Counted from the first letter of the stretch, positions 52,624-62,222 are shown. The stretch: DNA of 64,000 nucleotides from Paenibacillus sp. FSL H7-0331 (GCF_001956045.1 NZ_MRTH01000036.1:1-64000); one strand, 5' to 3'. Numbers and translations are program-made. The notes: a model not told the origin generated them from the letters alone.

Positions 52624-53208
52624 CTACAACTTGTAGCGTAAGCTTGTCAGCTCCACCGGAATCCCGGACGTAACCAGAAATACCTGATCTGCCGCGTTGG
52701 CCAACAATCGGTTCATCGTACCCGACAGGTCCCGGAATTGCCTACCCAGCTTGTACTCTGGAACGAGACCATAGCCAACTTCATTCGTAACAAGAATCAA
52801 ATGTTTTCCTTGGCTGGCAACGGATTGACAAACAGCAACCAATTCATCCAGCTTTGCTCGCAAAAGCTGCTCCATATCTGGCATCTGCTCGACCTTCAAC
52901 AGCCAATTACTTAGCCATAGGGTCAGGCAGTCAACCAAAATAACAGCTTCATCGGTTTCCTTTTTTCCATCATTCTTGTTCTTGAATGACTGCAAGGCTT
53001 CTGTCAGAAGCAGAGGTTCTTCTAAAGTCGTCCATTCAAAACCCGTTTCTTCTCGTTGCTGACGGTGCAGCCCAATTCTCTCCTTCATTTCATCGTCATA
53101 AGCTTGTGCTGTAGCGATGTATAATCCCCGATCACCAAGCTTAGCGGTATAGGCCTCGGCAAAGGAGCTTTTGCCGCTGCGCGCGCCACCTGTCACCAAT
53201 ACGAGCAT
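52624..53208 (-). CDS. cobU: Adenosylcobinamide kinase / guanylyltransferase
   Basis: A 194-residue bifunctional enzyme with an N-terminal P-loop (VTGGARSGKSSFAEA), then YIATAQAYDDEM with the active-site region, and LVDCLTLWLSNWL and LVTNEVGYGLVPEY. It phosphorylates and then guanylates adenosylcobinamide. ATG at 53208 follows GGAGGGG. Confidence 0.95.
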   Translation of the reverse strand: MLVLVTGGARSGKSSFAEAYTAKLGDRGLYIATAQAYDDEMKERIGLHRQQREETGFEWTTLEEPLLLTEALQSFKNKNDGKKETDEAVILVDCLTLWLSNWLLKVEQMPDMEQLLRAKLDELVAVCQSVASQGKHLILVTNEVGYGLVPEYKLGRQFRDLSGTMNRLLANAADQVFLVTSGIPVELTSLRYKL

Positions 53209-53225
53209 GGAAGCCCCTCCAGTTG

Positions 53226-54302
53226 TTAAGAGTCTGTTTGATTATCCGTTTGTGAAACACCGGCACTTGCGAATGTAGCCATTTCCATCATAATCTTGAG
53301 TGCTGCTTCTATAATCGGGAATGCCAGCACAGCTCCTGTACCTTCACCAAGCCTCATATCCATATGCAGCATTGGAGACAATCCGATGGCTTCCAGCAAG
53401 CGTTCATGCCCTTTCTCCTGCGACTGATGGGAAGCAATCATATAAGAAACGCTCAGCGGCGCAATTCGACTTGCTACAAGTGCCGCAGCTGAGGAAATAA
53501 ATCCATCTATCACAATCGGACAACGATGCAATGCCGCACCAAGAATTACCCCGGTTAGCCCTGCGATTTCCAGCCCTCCCAGCTTGGCAAGAACGTCCAG
53601 AGCATTATCCTTATCCGGCTGATTGAGCTCGATGGCGCGCGCAATAACAGCTTGCTTATGCTGCAATCGCTCATCATCTATACCCGTCCCGCGTCCTACC
53701 GTGTGCTTAATCTCTTCCTCCGTTAATACAGCTAATATGGCAGAGCTTGCTGTCGTGTTACCGATACCCATCTCGCCAGTTGCAAACAACGTATATCCCT
53801 GTGCTGCCAGCTCTTCAACCAGTTTAGTACCGACCTGGATTGCCTGGAGCGCTTCCTGCTCTGTCATCGCAGGCCCTTTGGCCATATTGGCAGTTCCAAA
53901 GCGCACCTTACGTGAATACAGCAAAGGGTGCTCCAATGGAGCATTCACTCCGATATCCACACAGACCACATCGGCATTGGCATGACGAGCCAATACATTC
54001 ACAGCAGCCCCACCGCTGCAGAAATTCAGTACCATTTGCTGAGTAACCTCAGATGGAAAAGCGCTAATTCCCTCCTCACACACGCCATGGTCGGCTGCCA
54101 TGACAATGACTGCCTTTTTACCGATCTTTGGAACCGTTATCCCTGTAATACCTGCCAGCTGCTTGGCTATCTCCTCAAGCTTGCCGAGACTTCCCGGCGG
54201 TTTCGTTAGCTGATCCAAATGATCTGACGCAGCTTGAACAGCATCCAAATTTATCGGTTGAATAGCTGAAATCATCGTTTCCAGTGATGTAGGCATCCTC
54301 AT
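53226..54302 (-). CDS. cobT: Nicotinate-nucleotide-dimethylbenzimidazole phosphoribosyltransferase
   Basis: A 358-residue enzyme that makes alpha-ribazole phosphate for the lower ligand. Markers are LTKPPGSLGKLEEIAKQLAG, VIVMAADHGVCEEGISAFP, GGAAVNVLAR, FATGEMGIGNTTASSAI, VGRGTGIDD and GLEIAGLTGVILGAA. The ATG at 54302 overlaps the stop of the ATPase gene (ATGA), so translation is coupled; a second ATG two codons on is possible. Confidence 0.96.
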   Translation of the reverse strand: MRMPTSLETMISAIQPINLDAVQAASDHLDQLTKPPGSLGKLEEIAKQLAGITGITVPKIGKKAVIVMAADHGVCEEGISAFPSEVTQQMVLNFCSGGAAVNVLARHANADVVCVDIGVNAPLEHPLLYSRKVRFGTANMAKGPAMTEQEALQAIQVGTKLVEELAAQGYTLFATGEMGIGNTTASSAILAVLTEEEIKHTVGRGTGIDDERLQHKQAVIARAIELNQPDKDNALDVLAKLGGLEIAGLTGVILGAALHRCPIVIDGFISSAAALVASRIAPLSVSYMIASHQSQEKGHERLLEAIGLSPMLHMDMRLGEGTGAVLAFPIIEAALKIMMEMATFASAGVSQTDNQTDS

Positions 54303-55129
54303 TCTTCCCCTTTTATACGGCTATTTTTTCTGTCTGCATGAAGCAAAATTTGTGGAACTTCATATATCGGATGCTCCAGCACAATAGGACGGGTATGATA
54401 CACCGGCTCCAATAGCTCGCTATGTATGACTTCCCTGGGCCGACCAATGGTTACGATCCTGCCAGCCTCCATGAGCAGCAGCCTGTCGCAATATTGTGCT
54501 GCCAGATTCAAATCATGGAGTACAGCAACAACGGTTAGCTGCTCTTTCAGCTGCCAGTCGCGAATCCATTCCATCATCTGCAGCTGATAGCCAATATCCA
54601 GATAAGTCGTTGGCTCATCCAACAACAGCAAACGCGGCTGCTGCGCCATCAGCTTGCCAAGCGCAACACGCTGCCGTTCCCCTCCACTTAATCGGTCCAC
54701 TGTGCGATTTGCCAGCACTTCAAGCTGCAGCCGCTGCAGGATATGTTCAATCAGTGGTTCAACATCTGCAGCCGATTCATCACCCAACCAGTTCTGAAAG
54801 GGATAACGGCCCATGGCAACCATCTCCCGCACCGTGAAACCAAGCGGAGGCAGCGAATCCTGCTCCAGCACAGCCATCCATTGCGCCAACTGCTTACGAG
54901 GATACGAATGAGCTATTCGGCCTTCCAACAGTACACGACCAGTATCTGGCTTGTCTATACCGGATAACAGCTTTAACAGCGATGATTTGCCGCTGCCATT
55001 CGGGCCGATAATACCGAAACATTCTCCAGGCTTTACGGTGAAGCTGACCTGCTCCAACACCGTTTGCGTTCTATATGCTTTACTGACATTATCCACTTGA
55101 ATGATCGCCATTTCGCCAATTTCAGGCAT
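54299..55129 (-). CDS. btuD: Corrinoid/iron-type ABC transporter ATPase
   Basis: A 276-residue ATPase of the FecE/BtuD type: Walker A in GIIGPNGSGKSSLLKLL, Q-loop near LEQDSLPPLG, signature RLSGGERQRVALG, Walker B LLLLDEPTTYLD and the H-loop VLHDLNLAAQYC. The ATG at 55129 is preferred to a GTG at 55138 as GGGGTG lies before it. It powers the permease encoded upstream. Corrinoid specificity follows from the riboswitch and the cob neighbours. Confidence 0.9.
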   Translation of the reverse strand: MPEIGEMAIIQVDNVSKAYRTQTVLEQVSFTVKPGECFGIIGPNGSGKSSLLKLLSGIDKPDTGRVLLEGRIAHSYPRKQLAQWMAVLEQDSLPPLGFTVREMVAMGRYPFQNWLGDESAADVEPLIEHILQRLQLEVLANRTVDRLSGGERQRVALGKLMAQQPRLLLLDEPTTYLDIGYQLQMMEWIRDWQLKEQLTVVAVLHDLNLAAQYCDRLLLMEAGRIVTIGRPREVIHSELLEPVYHTRPIVLEHPIYEVPQILLHADRKNSRIKGEE

Positions 55130-55294
55130 TGAATTCACCCCATCTCACTGGCCTTCTACACGCACACTTTTTGCAGCATGGAGGCGCTTCGCAAGCAAAC
55201 CCTTCCTCCGATCACTGTTGCAGCTCTCAGATAACTATCTACTTTTACAACTCACCATAATTACTAGATAACAACCCACACGATTCATTACAAT

Positions 55295-56329
55295 CTATCG
55301 CGCTCGTCGCCTGCTCTTGCGCAGCAAATAAACAAAAAACGGCGCACCGAGAAATGCGGTCACCACGCCAAGTGGAATTTCCGTGGGACTTAGCAACATC
55401 CTGCCCAGCGTATCGGCACTCAGCACATAGAGGGCGCCTCCAATCAATGATAGCGGCAGCAGCAGCCGATAATCCGGTCCAACCAATAGACGCAGTAAAT
55501 GGGGGACAATCAATCCAACAAACGCAACGACGCCCGATACGGATACAGCAGCTGCGGTTACCAAGGTAGCTGCGATCAATACCGTCAGCTTGGTGCGTTC
55601 GACGTTAACCCCCATATGCGCGGCTTGGGCTTCTCCCAGGGAGAGCAGATTCATCGCGCGTCCAAACAACAGCAGCAGCAAAGCACCAAGCACCAAATAC
55701 GGCAGTAAAATCAAAGAATAGGACCAACCCCGCAGTGTCAAGCTGCCCATCAGCCAGAACACGATCTCGTTGACAACCTGCTTCGACATCGACACCATCA
55801 AGGCTACAAAAGCACCCAAAAACGCTTGCATCACAACACCGGATAAAATAACAGTTTCGATCTGCAGCTTCCCGTCCATACGGGCTAGCAGCAGTACCGT
55901 CAAGAGCGACGCCATGCCTGTGCCGAATGCTACGGCTGGTATCGTCCAAATGCCCAATAAAGAAAACTGAAGTCCGAACAAGATCAGGAAGGAAGCACCC
56001 ACAGCGGCCCCTGAGGAAACACCTAATGTATATGGATCAGCCAGTGGGTTGCGCAGCACCCCTTGGAAAGCCGCACCGGCAACTCCAAGCGAAGCACCTA
56101 CCAATACACCAAGCACCACCCTCGGAAACCGTACCCGCCAGACAATCTGCTCGGAGGAAGCTTCCCAATTCACCGATATATGGTCGCCTATCAATGGAAT
56201 CTGGTGAGCCACGATCCCCCAAACCTGCAGTAGAGGGAGCTGGACCGTCCCAATCGATAAGGATAGTGTAATGGCAAGAAGAAGGAGCAGCATACCTGCC
56301 CCTCCCCAAATCAACAGCTTTTGCTTCAT
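55295..56329 (-). CDS. btuC: FecCD/BtuC family ABC permease
   Basis: A 344-residue permease with about ten membrane helices. Family markers are RFPRVVLGVLVGASLGVAG, GVLRNPLADPYTLGVSSGAA, VSGVVAFVGLIVPHLLRLLV and the C-terminal FLGAPFFVYLLRK. It starts at ATG 56329, directly after the stop of the binding-protein gene, using a GGTGAA site inside that gene's end. It imports corrinoids with the adjacent components. Confidence 0.92.
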   Translation of the reverse strand: MKQKLLIWGGAGMLLLLLAITLSLSIGTVQLPLLQVWGIVAHQIPLIGDHISVNWEASSEQIVWRVRFPRVVLGVLVGASLGVAGAAFQGVLRNPLADPYTLGVSSGAAVGASFLILFGLQFSLLGIWTIPAVAFGTGMASLLTVLLLARMDGKLQIETVILSGVVMQAFLGAFVALMVSMSKQVVNEIVFWLMGSLTLRGWSYSLILLPYLVLGALLLLLFGRAMNLLSLGEAQAAHMGVNVERTKLTVLIAATLVTAAAVSVSGVVAFVGLIVPHLLRLLVGPDYRLLLPLSLIGGALYVLSADTLGRMLLSPTEIPLGVVTAFLGAPFFVYLLRKSRRRAR

Positions 56330-57376
56330 TTATTTCACCAATTCCGGGTATATGCCCTTGGCAATATCAACAAGACCTTGTGTGATCCGTGGCCCCGGTC
56401 GACTGATCCAGTCTTTGTCGACACCCACGATCCGATTGTTTTTCACGGCATCGATTTTTTCCCAGCCGCTGCGTTCTTTAATAATTTGATCTAAAGTTTT
56501 TTTGGATTTGTCGTCGATCAAATTGCTCGGGTACAAAATAATCTGCGGATTGGCGGCGATCACCTTTTCTTCATTCAGCTGCGAATAGCCGGCCATTTCT
56601 CCATAAATATTGATACCCCCGGATAACGTAATCAGCTCGTCCATGAATTCGCCTTTGCCAACCGTCCAGCCTGGTGAGAATTCAAGCAATACGCGTTTTT
56701 TCTGCTCCGGCTGCAGGTTTTTGACGGCATCCGTCACCTTTTGGCGATCTGCCTTCATCTCGGCAACCAGCTTCTCCGCCTGTTCCTGCTTATTGAAAAT
56801 TTGACCGAACAGCAGCATATTATTCAACACATCGTCGACAGTTTTTGGCTCTACCTTGAACACATTCAATTTCAGCGAACGCAGCTGTTCCACGGCTGGT
56901 ATTTTCATCGACACGCCTGTAACAATCAGGTCCGCATTCGATGCCAGCAGTGCTTCCTCATTAGGCTTGACGATGCTGCCCATCTTCGGCTTCTTCAAAG
57001 CCTCTGCCGGATAATCGCAAAAATCCGATACTCCGTACACCTGCTCACCCAGGCCGAGCGCGAACAGCGTCTCCGTCTCACTTGGAGAAATCGATACCAG
57101 TCTGGCGGGCGCTTTGTCAAAAATAAATTCCTTTCCTGTCGCGTCCTTCACTTTGAGCGGATAGATTGTCGCTTTAGCAGTTGGGGCTGCTGTCTGCCCA
57201 TTAGGCAGCTTTGAATCCTGGCCAGTACCTGCCTTCGGTGGTTCAACAAGCTCTCCCTTGCCTGGTGATACCGTTGAATTCCCGCAGCCTGCTATGATTA
57301 GCAGCACGATGATACTAATCAGCACAACCAGCTTCGAACCGTGGCGCTGCATCTTGCTTATATTCCTTAGCTTCAT
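56330..57376 (-). CDS. btuF: Corrinoid-binding lipoprotein of ABC transporter
   Basis: A 348-residue lipoprotein. The signal peptide ends LLIIAGC. The BtuF/FepB-type two-lobe fold follows: RLVSISPSETETLFALGLG, VYGVSDFCDYPAEAL, LLASNADLIVTGV, then IYGEMAGYSQLNEEKVIAAN. ATG at 57376 follows AGGAAGGAG. As the first gene behind a cobalamin riboswitch and in front of permease, ATPase and cob genes, it most likely binds vitamin B12 or cobinamide. Confidence 0.9.
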   Translation of the reverse strand: MKLRNISKMQRHGSKLVVLISIIVLLIIAGCGNSTVSPGKGELVEPPKAGTGQDSKLPNGQTAAPTAKATIYPLKVKDATGKEFIFDKAPARLVSISPSETETLFALGLGEQVYGVSDFCDYPAEALKKPKMGSIVKPNEEALLASNADLIVTGVSMKIPAVEQLRSLKLNVFKVEPKTVDDVLNNMLLFGQIFNKQEQAEKLVAEMKADRQKVTDAVKNLQPEQKKRVLLEFSPGWTVGKGEFMDELITLSGGINIYGEMAGYSQLNEEKVIAANPQIILYPSNLIDDKSKKTLDQIIKERSGWEKIDAVKNNRIVGVDKDWISRPGPRITQGLVDIAKGIYPELVK

Positions 57377-57407
57377 CTTAAAGCTCCTTCCTCGCTTCCC
57401 CCAACAA

Positions 57408-57447
57408 AAGAAAAACCTCTCGCTTCTTTTCACAAAGAAACAAGAGG
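57408..57447 (-). terminator. Terminator of the cobalamin riboswitch
   Basis: On the minus strand CCTCTTGTTTCTTTG pairs with AAAAGAAGCGAGAGG, followed by TTTTTCTTTT. It lies between the aptamer and the btuF start and would stop transcription when cobalamin is bound. Confidence 0.85.
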
Positions 57448-57547
57448 GGCATGCGCTAAATAAACGATTACACCAAGCTCGAAGAGCCTGCGATCATTCA
57501 AACGCGACGCTCCTTTTTCCTCGAAAGGGACAGTCTTTGCAGTGAAC

Positions 57548-57672
57548 AGGCAGGTTTCCTGACTTGAGAGTTTGTACCCGATTGGTGATTTCTCCTTTAC
57601 AGTGGCGGGACCGCGCCGGATTTGCACCAGCTTCCCTTTTAACCCGATAAGCGACAGCTTTCAGGCACCTGT
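57548..57672 (-). ncRNA. Cobalamin riboswitch
   Basis: The minus strand begins near CAGGTGCC, then AAAAGGGAAGCTGGTG, AAATCCGGCGCGGTCCCGCCACTGT, and ends with AAGTCAGGAAACCTGCC (the B12 box). The order and spacing are those of the adenosylcobalamin-type riboswitch. It should control the whole import and cob operon downstream. Confidence 0.95.
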
Positions 57673-57690
57673 TCAAACTTTATTAAGTTG

Positions 57691-58221
57691 TTATTTTTGG
57701 GCAATTACTTTTAAAACCTGCATGACCAGATCCTGCTTCTTCGCATTAGCCGGTACAAACGCAATCAGATCTTTACCATTGAGCTTTAAATCTGTCAACC
57801 ACTTCGTTTGTTCCAGAGGTATACCATAGAGATGCTTCTCGACGCCTCCGGATTTTCCATCCACGGGGATCTCCATCACACCATCAGGGAAATCCTCGGC
57901 TTTGGCTACCGCATCCAGACTGACATAACCGCCCTGCTGACCGAGCGCCTTGAACTGCTCCTTAGGTACGACAATGATTCCGTTATCGCCAGCGGCAATT
58001 TCAACGATCAGCTTTTCCATGGAAAAAATAGGCGTTGTTTGTATTTTAACCGTTGGTGCTTGTCCCAACTTTTCAACCAGACTAGCCTCCAGCTTATCGC
58101 CCACTTCACTTGGGATGCCACTGCTCGACATCATAAATATCGGCACATCCGCCTTCGGCCCCCCACAGCCTGTCAAAATCAGCAATAAAATCAACCCTAA
58201 ACATGCAAATTTCGCCTTCAT
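57691..58221 (-). CDS. Small putative lipoprotein
   Basis: A 176-residue lipoprotein. The signal peptide ends LLILTGC (lipobox), and the mature part (PIFMMSSSGIPSEVGDKLEA, GIIVVPKEQFKALG) has an alternating strand-helix pattern. Family not recognised. ATG at 58221 follows GGGAGGAGAG. It lies upstream of the cobalamin riboswitch and is not part of that operon. Confidence 0.7.
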   Translation of the reverse strand: MKAKFACLGLILLLILTGCGGPKADVPIFMMSSSGIPSEVGDKLEASLVEKLGQAPTVKIQTTPIFSMEKLIVEIAAGDNGIIVVPKEQFKALGQQGGYVSLDAVAKAEDFPDGVMEIPVDGKSGGVEKHLYGIPLEQTKWLTDLKLNGKDLIAFVPANAKKQDLVMQVLKVIAQK

Positions 58222-58427
58222 CTGTCTCTCCTCCCAGACCAACCAACCAGCCGTCCGTACTGAAATCTCACCTCACATCTTATCACAAAAGCTATCATTC
58301 CACAAAAACTAATGCGTATGACAAACACCCTCCAAGCCGTTCAGGCTCAAAGGTTTATCTCGAATCCAATCTCATACACAAACACATCATTACTATTACC
58401 GAGACAACTTCAGGAAAGCAGCAGCCT

Positions 58428-59156
58428 TTAATCCTGATACGTCACTTTAATTGGCGTCCACTCGGCAATAACCGTTTGGCCATGGACCGATACGCTGCCC
58501 TCAGGAGTCAAATCCTTTTCCGTCATAATTCCAAGCGCAACCGTGAATTGATTCAACTTGATTGGCACCTGCCGTTCTCGCCGAACTTCGACACCATTAA
58601 CCGCAAAAATAACCTCGTCATTTCCACGATGATACGTAATTCGATACGTATTGAACTCTCGAGGCTGAAAATCCGTCTCTTCCTTGAAAATACAAAAGAA
58701 TCTGGTTTTGTCCGACTCCGGAACCTCGACGCCAGGAAAAGGAAGAATTCCATAGACGCTGGCATAAGTATCATTTCCCACAAAAAAATCAAGCGCTGCG
58801 CCTGTAGTAAAATCCAGCAAATTCAGTGAAACAAAACCATCATACAAATCGTGGGCCGCTGTCCCCGTTGTTCTCGAACGGATTTGCAGTTCAAAGCTGA
58901 CCTCGCCTGCTTCCGGCACCTGAACAGCATCCACTGAATAATACATATGCTTCGCATTGTCCAGGAACTGCACATGATCATGCTTGCGGCTGAGCGGTGC
59001 TCGTACATATAAAATTCCATTACGAACGATAACTACAGCGTTTGGCTCCCGATAATTCCAGAAGGAACCGTCCTGCAGCGGAAATCCACCAATTTTCCAG
59101 ACATCCTTGTCAGACAAAATGTTATGAAAATCTCCTAATATGTGCTCTCTGCTCAT
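58428..59156 (-). CDS. Conserved protein with lectin-like fold pattern
   Basis: A 242-residue cytosolic protein of mostly beta strands (AVVIVRNGILYVRAPL, EVSFELQIRSRTTG, FNTYRITYHRGNDEVIFAVN). It looks like a concanavalin-type sandwich such as those of the DUF1961/DUF6081 group; I cannot decide which. No signal peptide. ATG at 59156 follows GAGGCGG and lies 27 bases after the prenyltransferase gene, probably in the same operon. Confidence 0.65.
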   Translation of the reverse strand: MSREHILGDFHNILSDKDVWKIGGFPLQDGSFWNYREPNAVVIVRNGILYVRAPLSRKHDHVQFLDNAKHMYYSVDAVQVPEAGEVSFELQIRSRTTGTAAHDLYDGFVSLNLLDFTTGAALDFFVGNDTYASVYGILPFPGVEVPESDKTRFFCIFKEETDFQPREFNTYRITYHRGNDEVIFAVNGVEVRRERQVPIKLNQFTVALGIMTEKDLTPEGSVSVHGQTVIAEWTPIKVTYQD

Positions 59157-59183
59157 CCAAGCCGCCTCTTTCTCTGGTTGAAT

Positions 59184-60104
59184 TTACTGAAAAATCCCAT
59201 GTGCCAGCAGAGTCAGAATCATGATCGACCCACAGCGGACTGTAACACGTAGTGAAGCTCCCATCAAGGGCAGGTAAGCGACCGAAGGATTCTCTGACTT
59301 CAGCATACCATATACCTTGTATATAGGAATAACAGTAACCAAAGCAATCAATGAATAATAAGGCAGCACGTTGAAAATGACACACACCAATAACGAAAGG
59401 AATGCCAGAAATAGCAGGAAACGTGAAAACTGAATAGCTCTTTGTTCACCCCATACCACGACTAAAGTATGTTTACCCGCTTGTTTATCCGATTGCCAAT
59501 GCAAAAAATGATGATTAAACAAAATCAACGTGGTTAACAGGCCGATCGGCAGCGATAATAGCAGTGCGCGATAATCAAGCTCCATCGTCTGGACAAAATA
59601 GCTGCCCATAATCGGTAAAATCCCGAAGGACAACAAAATAGCCAGTTCACTGTAGCCTTTACCTCTATAGCCAAACTTGAGCGGTGGTGCCACATAGAAA
59701 TAAGCAATCAAGCCTCCCAGACCGCCGAAGATCAATACCCACCAGCCTGCATAAAACCCAAGCACCAAACCGCATATCAGGGCAACAGAGAATAAGGCCC
59801 AGGTTAAGAAAGCAAAGGTTTTCTCCGATAACGTGCCATTAGCCAAAAATCCCGAATTTGTGGAGATCGTACCCGAGTTTATTGCTGCAGCAACATCGAC
59901 ACCGTTCCGATAGTCCCATAAATCGTTAATCATATTGGAAAATAGATGTGCAGCTCCGGCGCCAATTAAGGTTATAACAAAAAGCAGCGGATGAAATATA
60001 CCCTTCCACGCATATGCCCCTAAAGCACCTAGAATAATCGGAATCATCATAACAGGAATGACTTGGAATCTGGATGCCTTCATAAATAATTTCAGTTTGT
60101 CCAT
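59184..60104 (-). CDS. UbiA family prenyltransferase (MenA/MqnP-like)
   Basis: A 306-residue membrane protein with about nine helices. The two Asp-rich prenyl-diphosphate sites are NMINDLWDYRNGVD (first) and FNHHFLHWQSDKQAGKHTLV (second, HW-SDK-AGK). It is like MenA in sequence. Because the organism carries mqnC, it probably prenylates the futalosine-pathway naphthoate, as MqnP does. ATG at 60104 follows AAAGGAAT. Confidence 0.85.
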   Translation of the reverse strand: MDKLKLFMKASRFQVIPVMMIPIILGALGAYAWKGIFHPLLFVITLIGAGAAHLFSNMINDLWDYRNGVDVAAAINSGTISTNSGFLANGTLSEKTFAFLTWALFSVALICGLVLGFYAGWWVLIFGGLGGLIAYFYVAPPLKFGYRGKGYSELAILLSFGILPIMGSYFVQTMELDYRALLLSLPIGLLTTLILFNHHFLHWQSDKQAGKHTLVVVWGEQRAIQFSRFLLFLAFLSLLVCVIFNVLPYYSLIALVTVIPIYKVYGMLKSENPSVAYLPLMGASLRVTVRCGSIMILTLLAHGIFQ

Positions 60105-60132
60105 TTCATCAATTCCTTTCTATTACAAGATA

Positions 60133-60166
60133 AAAAGAACCGAATGCTATCGGTCCTTTTTGTTCT
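60133..60166 (-). terminator. Terminator overlapping the Spo0E-like gene end
   Basis: On the minus strand AAAGGACCGATAGC pairs with TCGGTTCTTTTT. It overlaps the stop codon of the gene at 60147 and sits before the prenyltransferase. Confidence 0.75.
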
Positions 60167-60413
60167 GGTTCATATACTGATTAATTTTTTCGTCAAGAAT
60201 CGTACTGAAAGCAACAACCTCAGGAGATGACATGCTTTTCCTTAGAATGACCAGGATCTCCAACTGTTGACGTAAGCTGCTAATTTCTTCTTCTAACGTC
60301 AATAAATCAGAGCCATGCTTCTTGGTCTTTAATAACCACTTTGGTTGCTGATCTTTTTCCCGTATCCAACCGATGTGGAAATATTGCCCAAGCTGATACT
60401 CTGGAAAAGCCAC
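60147..60413 (-). CDS. Spo0E family aspartyl-phosphate phosphatase-like protein
   Basis: An 88-residue protein. The C-terminal half (LEEEISSLRQQLEILVILRK, SSPEVVAFSTILDEKINQYM) has the helical hairpin and S-x-x-LD motif of Spo0E phosphatases, which remove phosphate from Spo0A. The N-terminal half is an extra ~40-residue segment. GTG at 60413 is the start, seven bases after GGAGGGAGG; the frame is open to 60443. Confidence 0.7.
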   Translation of the reverse strand: MAFPEYQLGQYFHIGWIREKDQQPKWLLKTKKHGSDLLTLEEEISSLRQQLEILVILRKSMSSPEVVAFSTILDEKINQYMNQNKKDR

Positions 60414-60517
60414 GTCAATTCCTCCCTCCTTAGCATCTCTCAAAAACTACTATACTATTAAGATAACAGCTTTTGAGATGGAAGGAAACGGGCTTATTTT
60501 GTCATTTTTTGACGAAA

Positions 60518-61717
60518 CTATAATTTTCTAACAAAATTACCTATACGATCAATAGCTTCGATCAGTTGATTTACCGAATAGGCATAGGAACAACGTATAA
60601 AGCCTTCTCCACCCAGCCCGAATACGTCACCGGGAACTACCGCAACCTTGGCTTCATGCAGCAATCTTTGGGCAAATTCGTCCGAACTTAGGCCTGTAGA
60701 ACTGATGGAAGGAAAGGCATAAAATGCACCTTGAGGCTCATGACACTGCACCCCGATTTCCCGAAAGCTATGAACGACCAAACGCCGTCTTTGATTATAC
60801 GATTCTACCATCCGATCCTTTTCTTCCATACCATTGCGCAGTGCTTCAAGTGCAGCTACCTGGCCCATTGCTGGAGCGCACATCACGGTATACTGATGGA
60901 TCTTGAGCATAGCCTTGATGATATCGGAATGGCCACAAGCGTAGCCCATACGCCAGCCCGTCATGGCAAAAGCTTTTGAAAATCCGCTAACCAGAATCGT
61001 CCGGTCCCGCATCCCTGGCAGGGAGGCAAAGCTCACGTGATTTTGTTCAAAGGTCAGCTCAGCATAAATTTCGTCGGATATGACGATCAAGTCATGCTCT
61101 TCAGCGATTTTGGCAATCGGCACCCAATCCTCATAGCTCATGATGCCGCCAGTCGGGTTACTGGGATAGCTAACAATCAAAATCTTGGTTTTGGGCGTAA
61201 TGCGAGCTTTTACCGCTTCCGGCTTTAATTTAAAATCATCTTTGGCAAAGGTTTCAATACCTATCGGGACGCCTCCGCTGATCCGTACGATCGGTGAATA
61301 GGAAATATAGCTCGGCTCAGCAATCAGGATTTCATCACCTGGAACAACCAAAGCCCGAAGCGCTAAATCGATAGCTTCACTGCCACCAACCGTCACTAGC
61401 ACCTCGTCGCTTGGCTCATAGGGAACCTGAAAGGAATCATACAAATATTCGGAGATAGCTTCTCTTAATTCATATAAACCAGCGTTCGGCGTATACTTCG
61501 TATTTCCCCGCTCCAGAGAATACACAGCAGCTTCTCTTATATGCCACGGTGTACTAAAATCGGGCTCGCCGACACCGAGTGAAATAATATCTTTGCTAGC
61601 GCTAACCAAATCAAAAAACTTCCGGATACCAGAAGGCGGAATATCCCGCACCAATGGAGCCAAATACCCTGACATGGATTTTACGGAAGTTGAAGGTATT
61701 TCATTATTCTTAATCAT
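60518..61717 (-). CDS. alaT: Alanine-type aminotransferase (AlaT/PatA-like)
   Basis: A 399-residue class I aminotransferase: SLGVGEPDFSTPWHIREA, YTPNAGLYELREAI, VTVGGSEAIDLALRAL, VSYPSNPTGG, PLP Lys in VSGFSKAFAMTGWRMG, and GEGFIRCSYAYS. It pairs with an Lrp-type gene 13 bases upstream, as in the B. subtilis alaR-alaT (yugG-yugH) operon, so alanine synthesis is likely. It could also act on aromatic or other amino acids. Confidence 0.88.
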   Translation of the reverse strand: MIKNNEIPSTSVKSMSGYLAPLVRDIPPSGIRKFFDLVSASKDIISLGVGEPDFSTPWHIREAAVYSLERGNTKYTPNAGLYELREAISEYLYDSFQVPYEPSDEVLVTVGGSEAIDLALRALVVPGDEILIAEPSYISYSPIVRISGGVPIGIETFAKDDFKLKPEAVKARITPKTKILIVSYPSNPTGGIMSYEDWVPIAKIAEEHDLIVISDEIYAELTFEQNHVSFASLPGMRDRTILVSGFSKAFAMTGWRMGYACGHSDIIKAMLKIHQYTVMCAPAMGQVAALEALRNGMEEKDRMVESYNQRRRLVVHSFREIGVQCHEPQGAFYAFPSISSTGLSSDEFAQRLLHEAKVAVVPGDVFGLGGEGFIRCSYAYSVNQLIEAIDRIGNFVRKL

Positions 61718-61730
61718 AGCTCATCGTCCT

Positions 61731-62222
61731 TCACGGGGAGATTAGCAGGCGGGGGTCCTCTTCCTTATCTTCGAAGATGATGCCGTCCTGTTTGTATTTT
61801 TTTAATATAAAATGGGTTTTGGTTGATAATACACGATCAATCGGTGAGAGCTTATTGGAAACGAATGATGCCACTTCCTTCAGCGTCTTACCTTCAATTT
61901 CAACAAGCAGATCATAGGCGCCAGACATCAAATAAACGGACTTCACTTCTGGATATAAATAAATACGTTCCGCAATCGCATCAAAGCCGCGGCCACGTTC
62001 CGGAGTAATTTGCACTTCAATTAAAGCTGTTACTTTATCGTCATCTACCTTGGACCAATTCACGACTGTCGCGTACTTCACGATGACATTCGCTTCCTCC
62101 AGCTCACGAATGGCTACGGAAACTTCCGCCTCCGAGGCTCCGAGCATAGTCGCTATTAAGGCAGATGACCTTCTCGCGTCTTCCTTCAACAGTTCGATAA
62201 TGCGAATTTTAAATTGCTCCAT
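61731..62222 (-). CDS. alaR: Lrp/AsnC family regulator
   Basis: A 163-residue regulator. The N-terminal helix-turn-helix (LLKEDARRSSALIATMLGAS, VSVAIRELEEANVIVKY) is followed by an RAM domain (VTALIEVQITPERGRGFDAI, SVYLMSGAYDLLVEIEGKTL) that would bind an amino acid. ATG at 62222 follows AGGAGGG, and directly upstream is a copy of the dispersed palindrome repeat. It likely controls the aminotransferase gene downstream. Confidence 0.88.
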   Translation of the reverse strand: MEQFKIRIIELLKEDARRSSALIATMLGASEAEVSVAIRELEEANVIVKYATVVNWSKVDDDKVTALIEVQITPERGRGFDAIAERIYLYPEVKSVYLMSGAYDLLVEIEGKTLKEVASFVSNKLSPIDRVLSTKTHFILKKYKQDGIIFEDKEEDPRLLISP

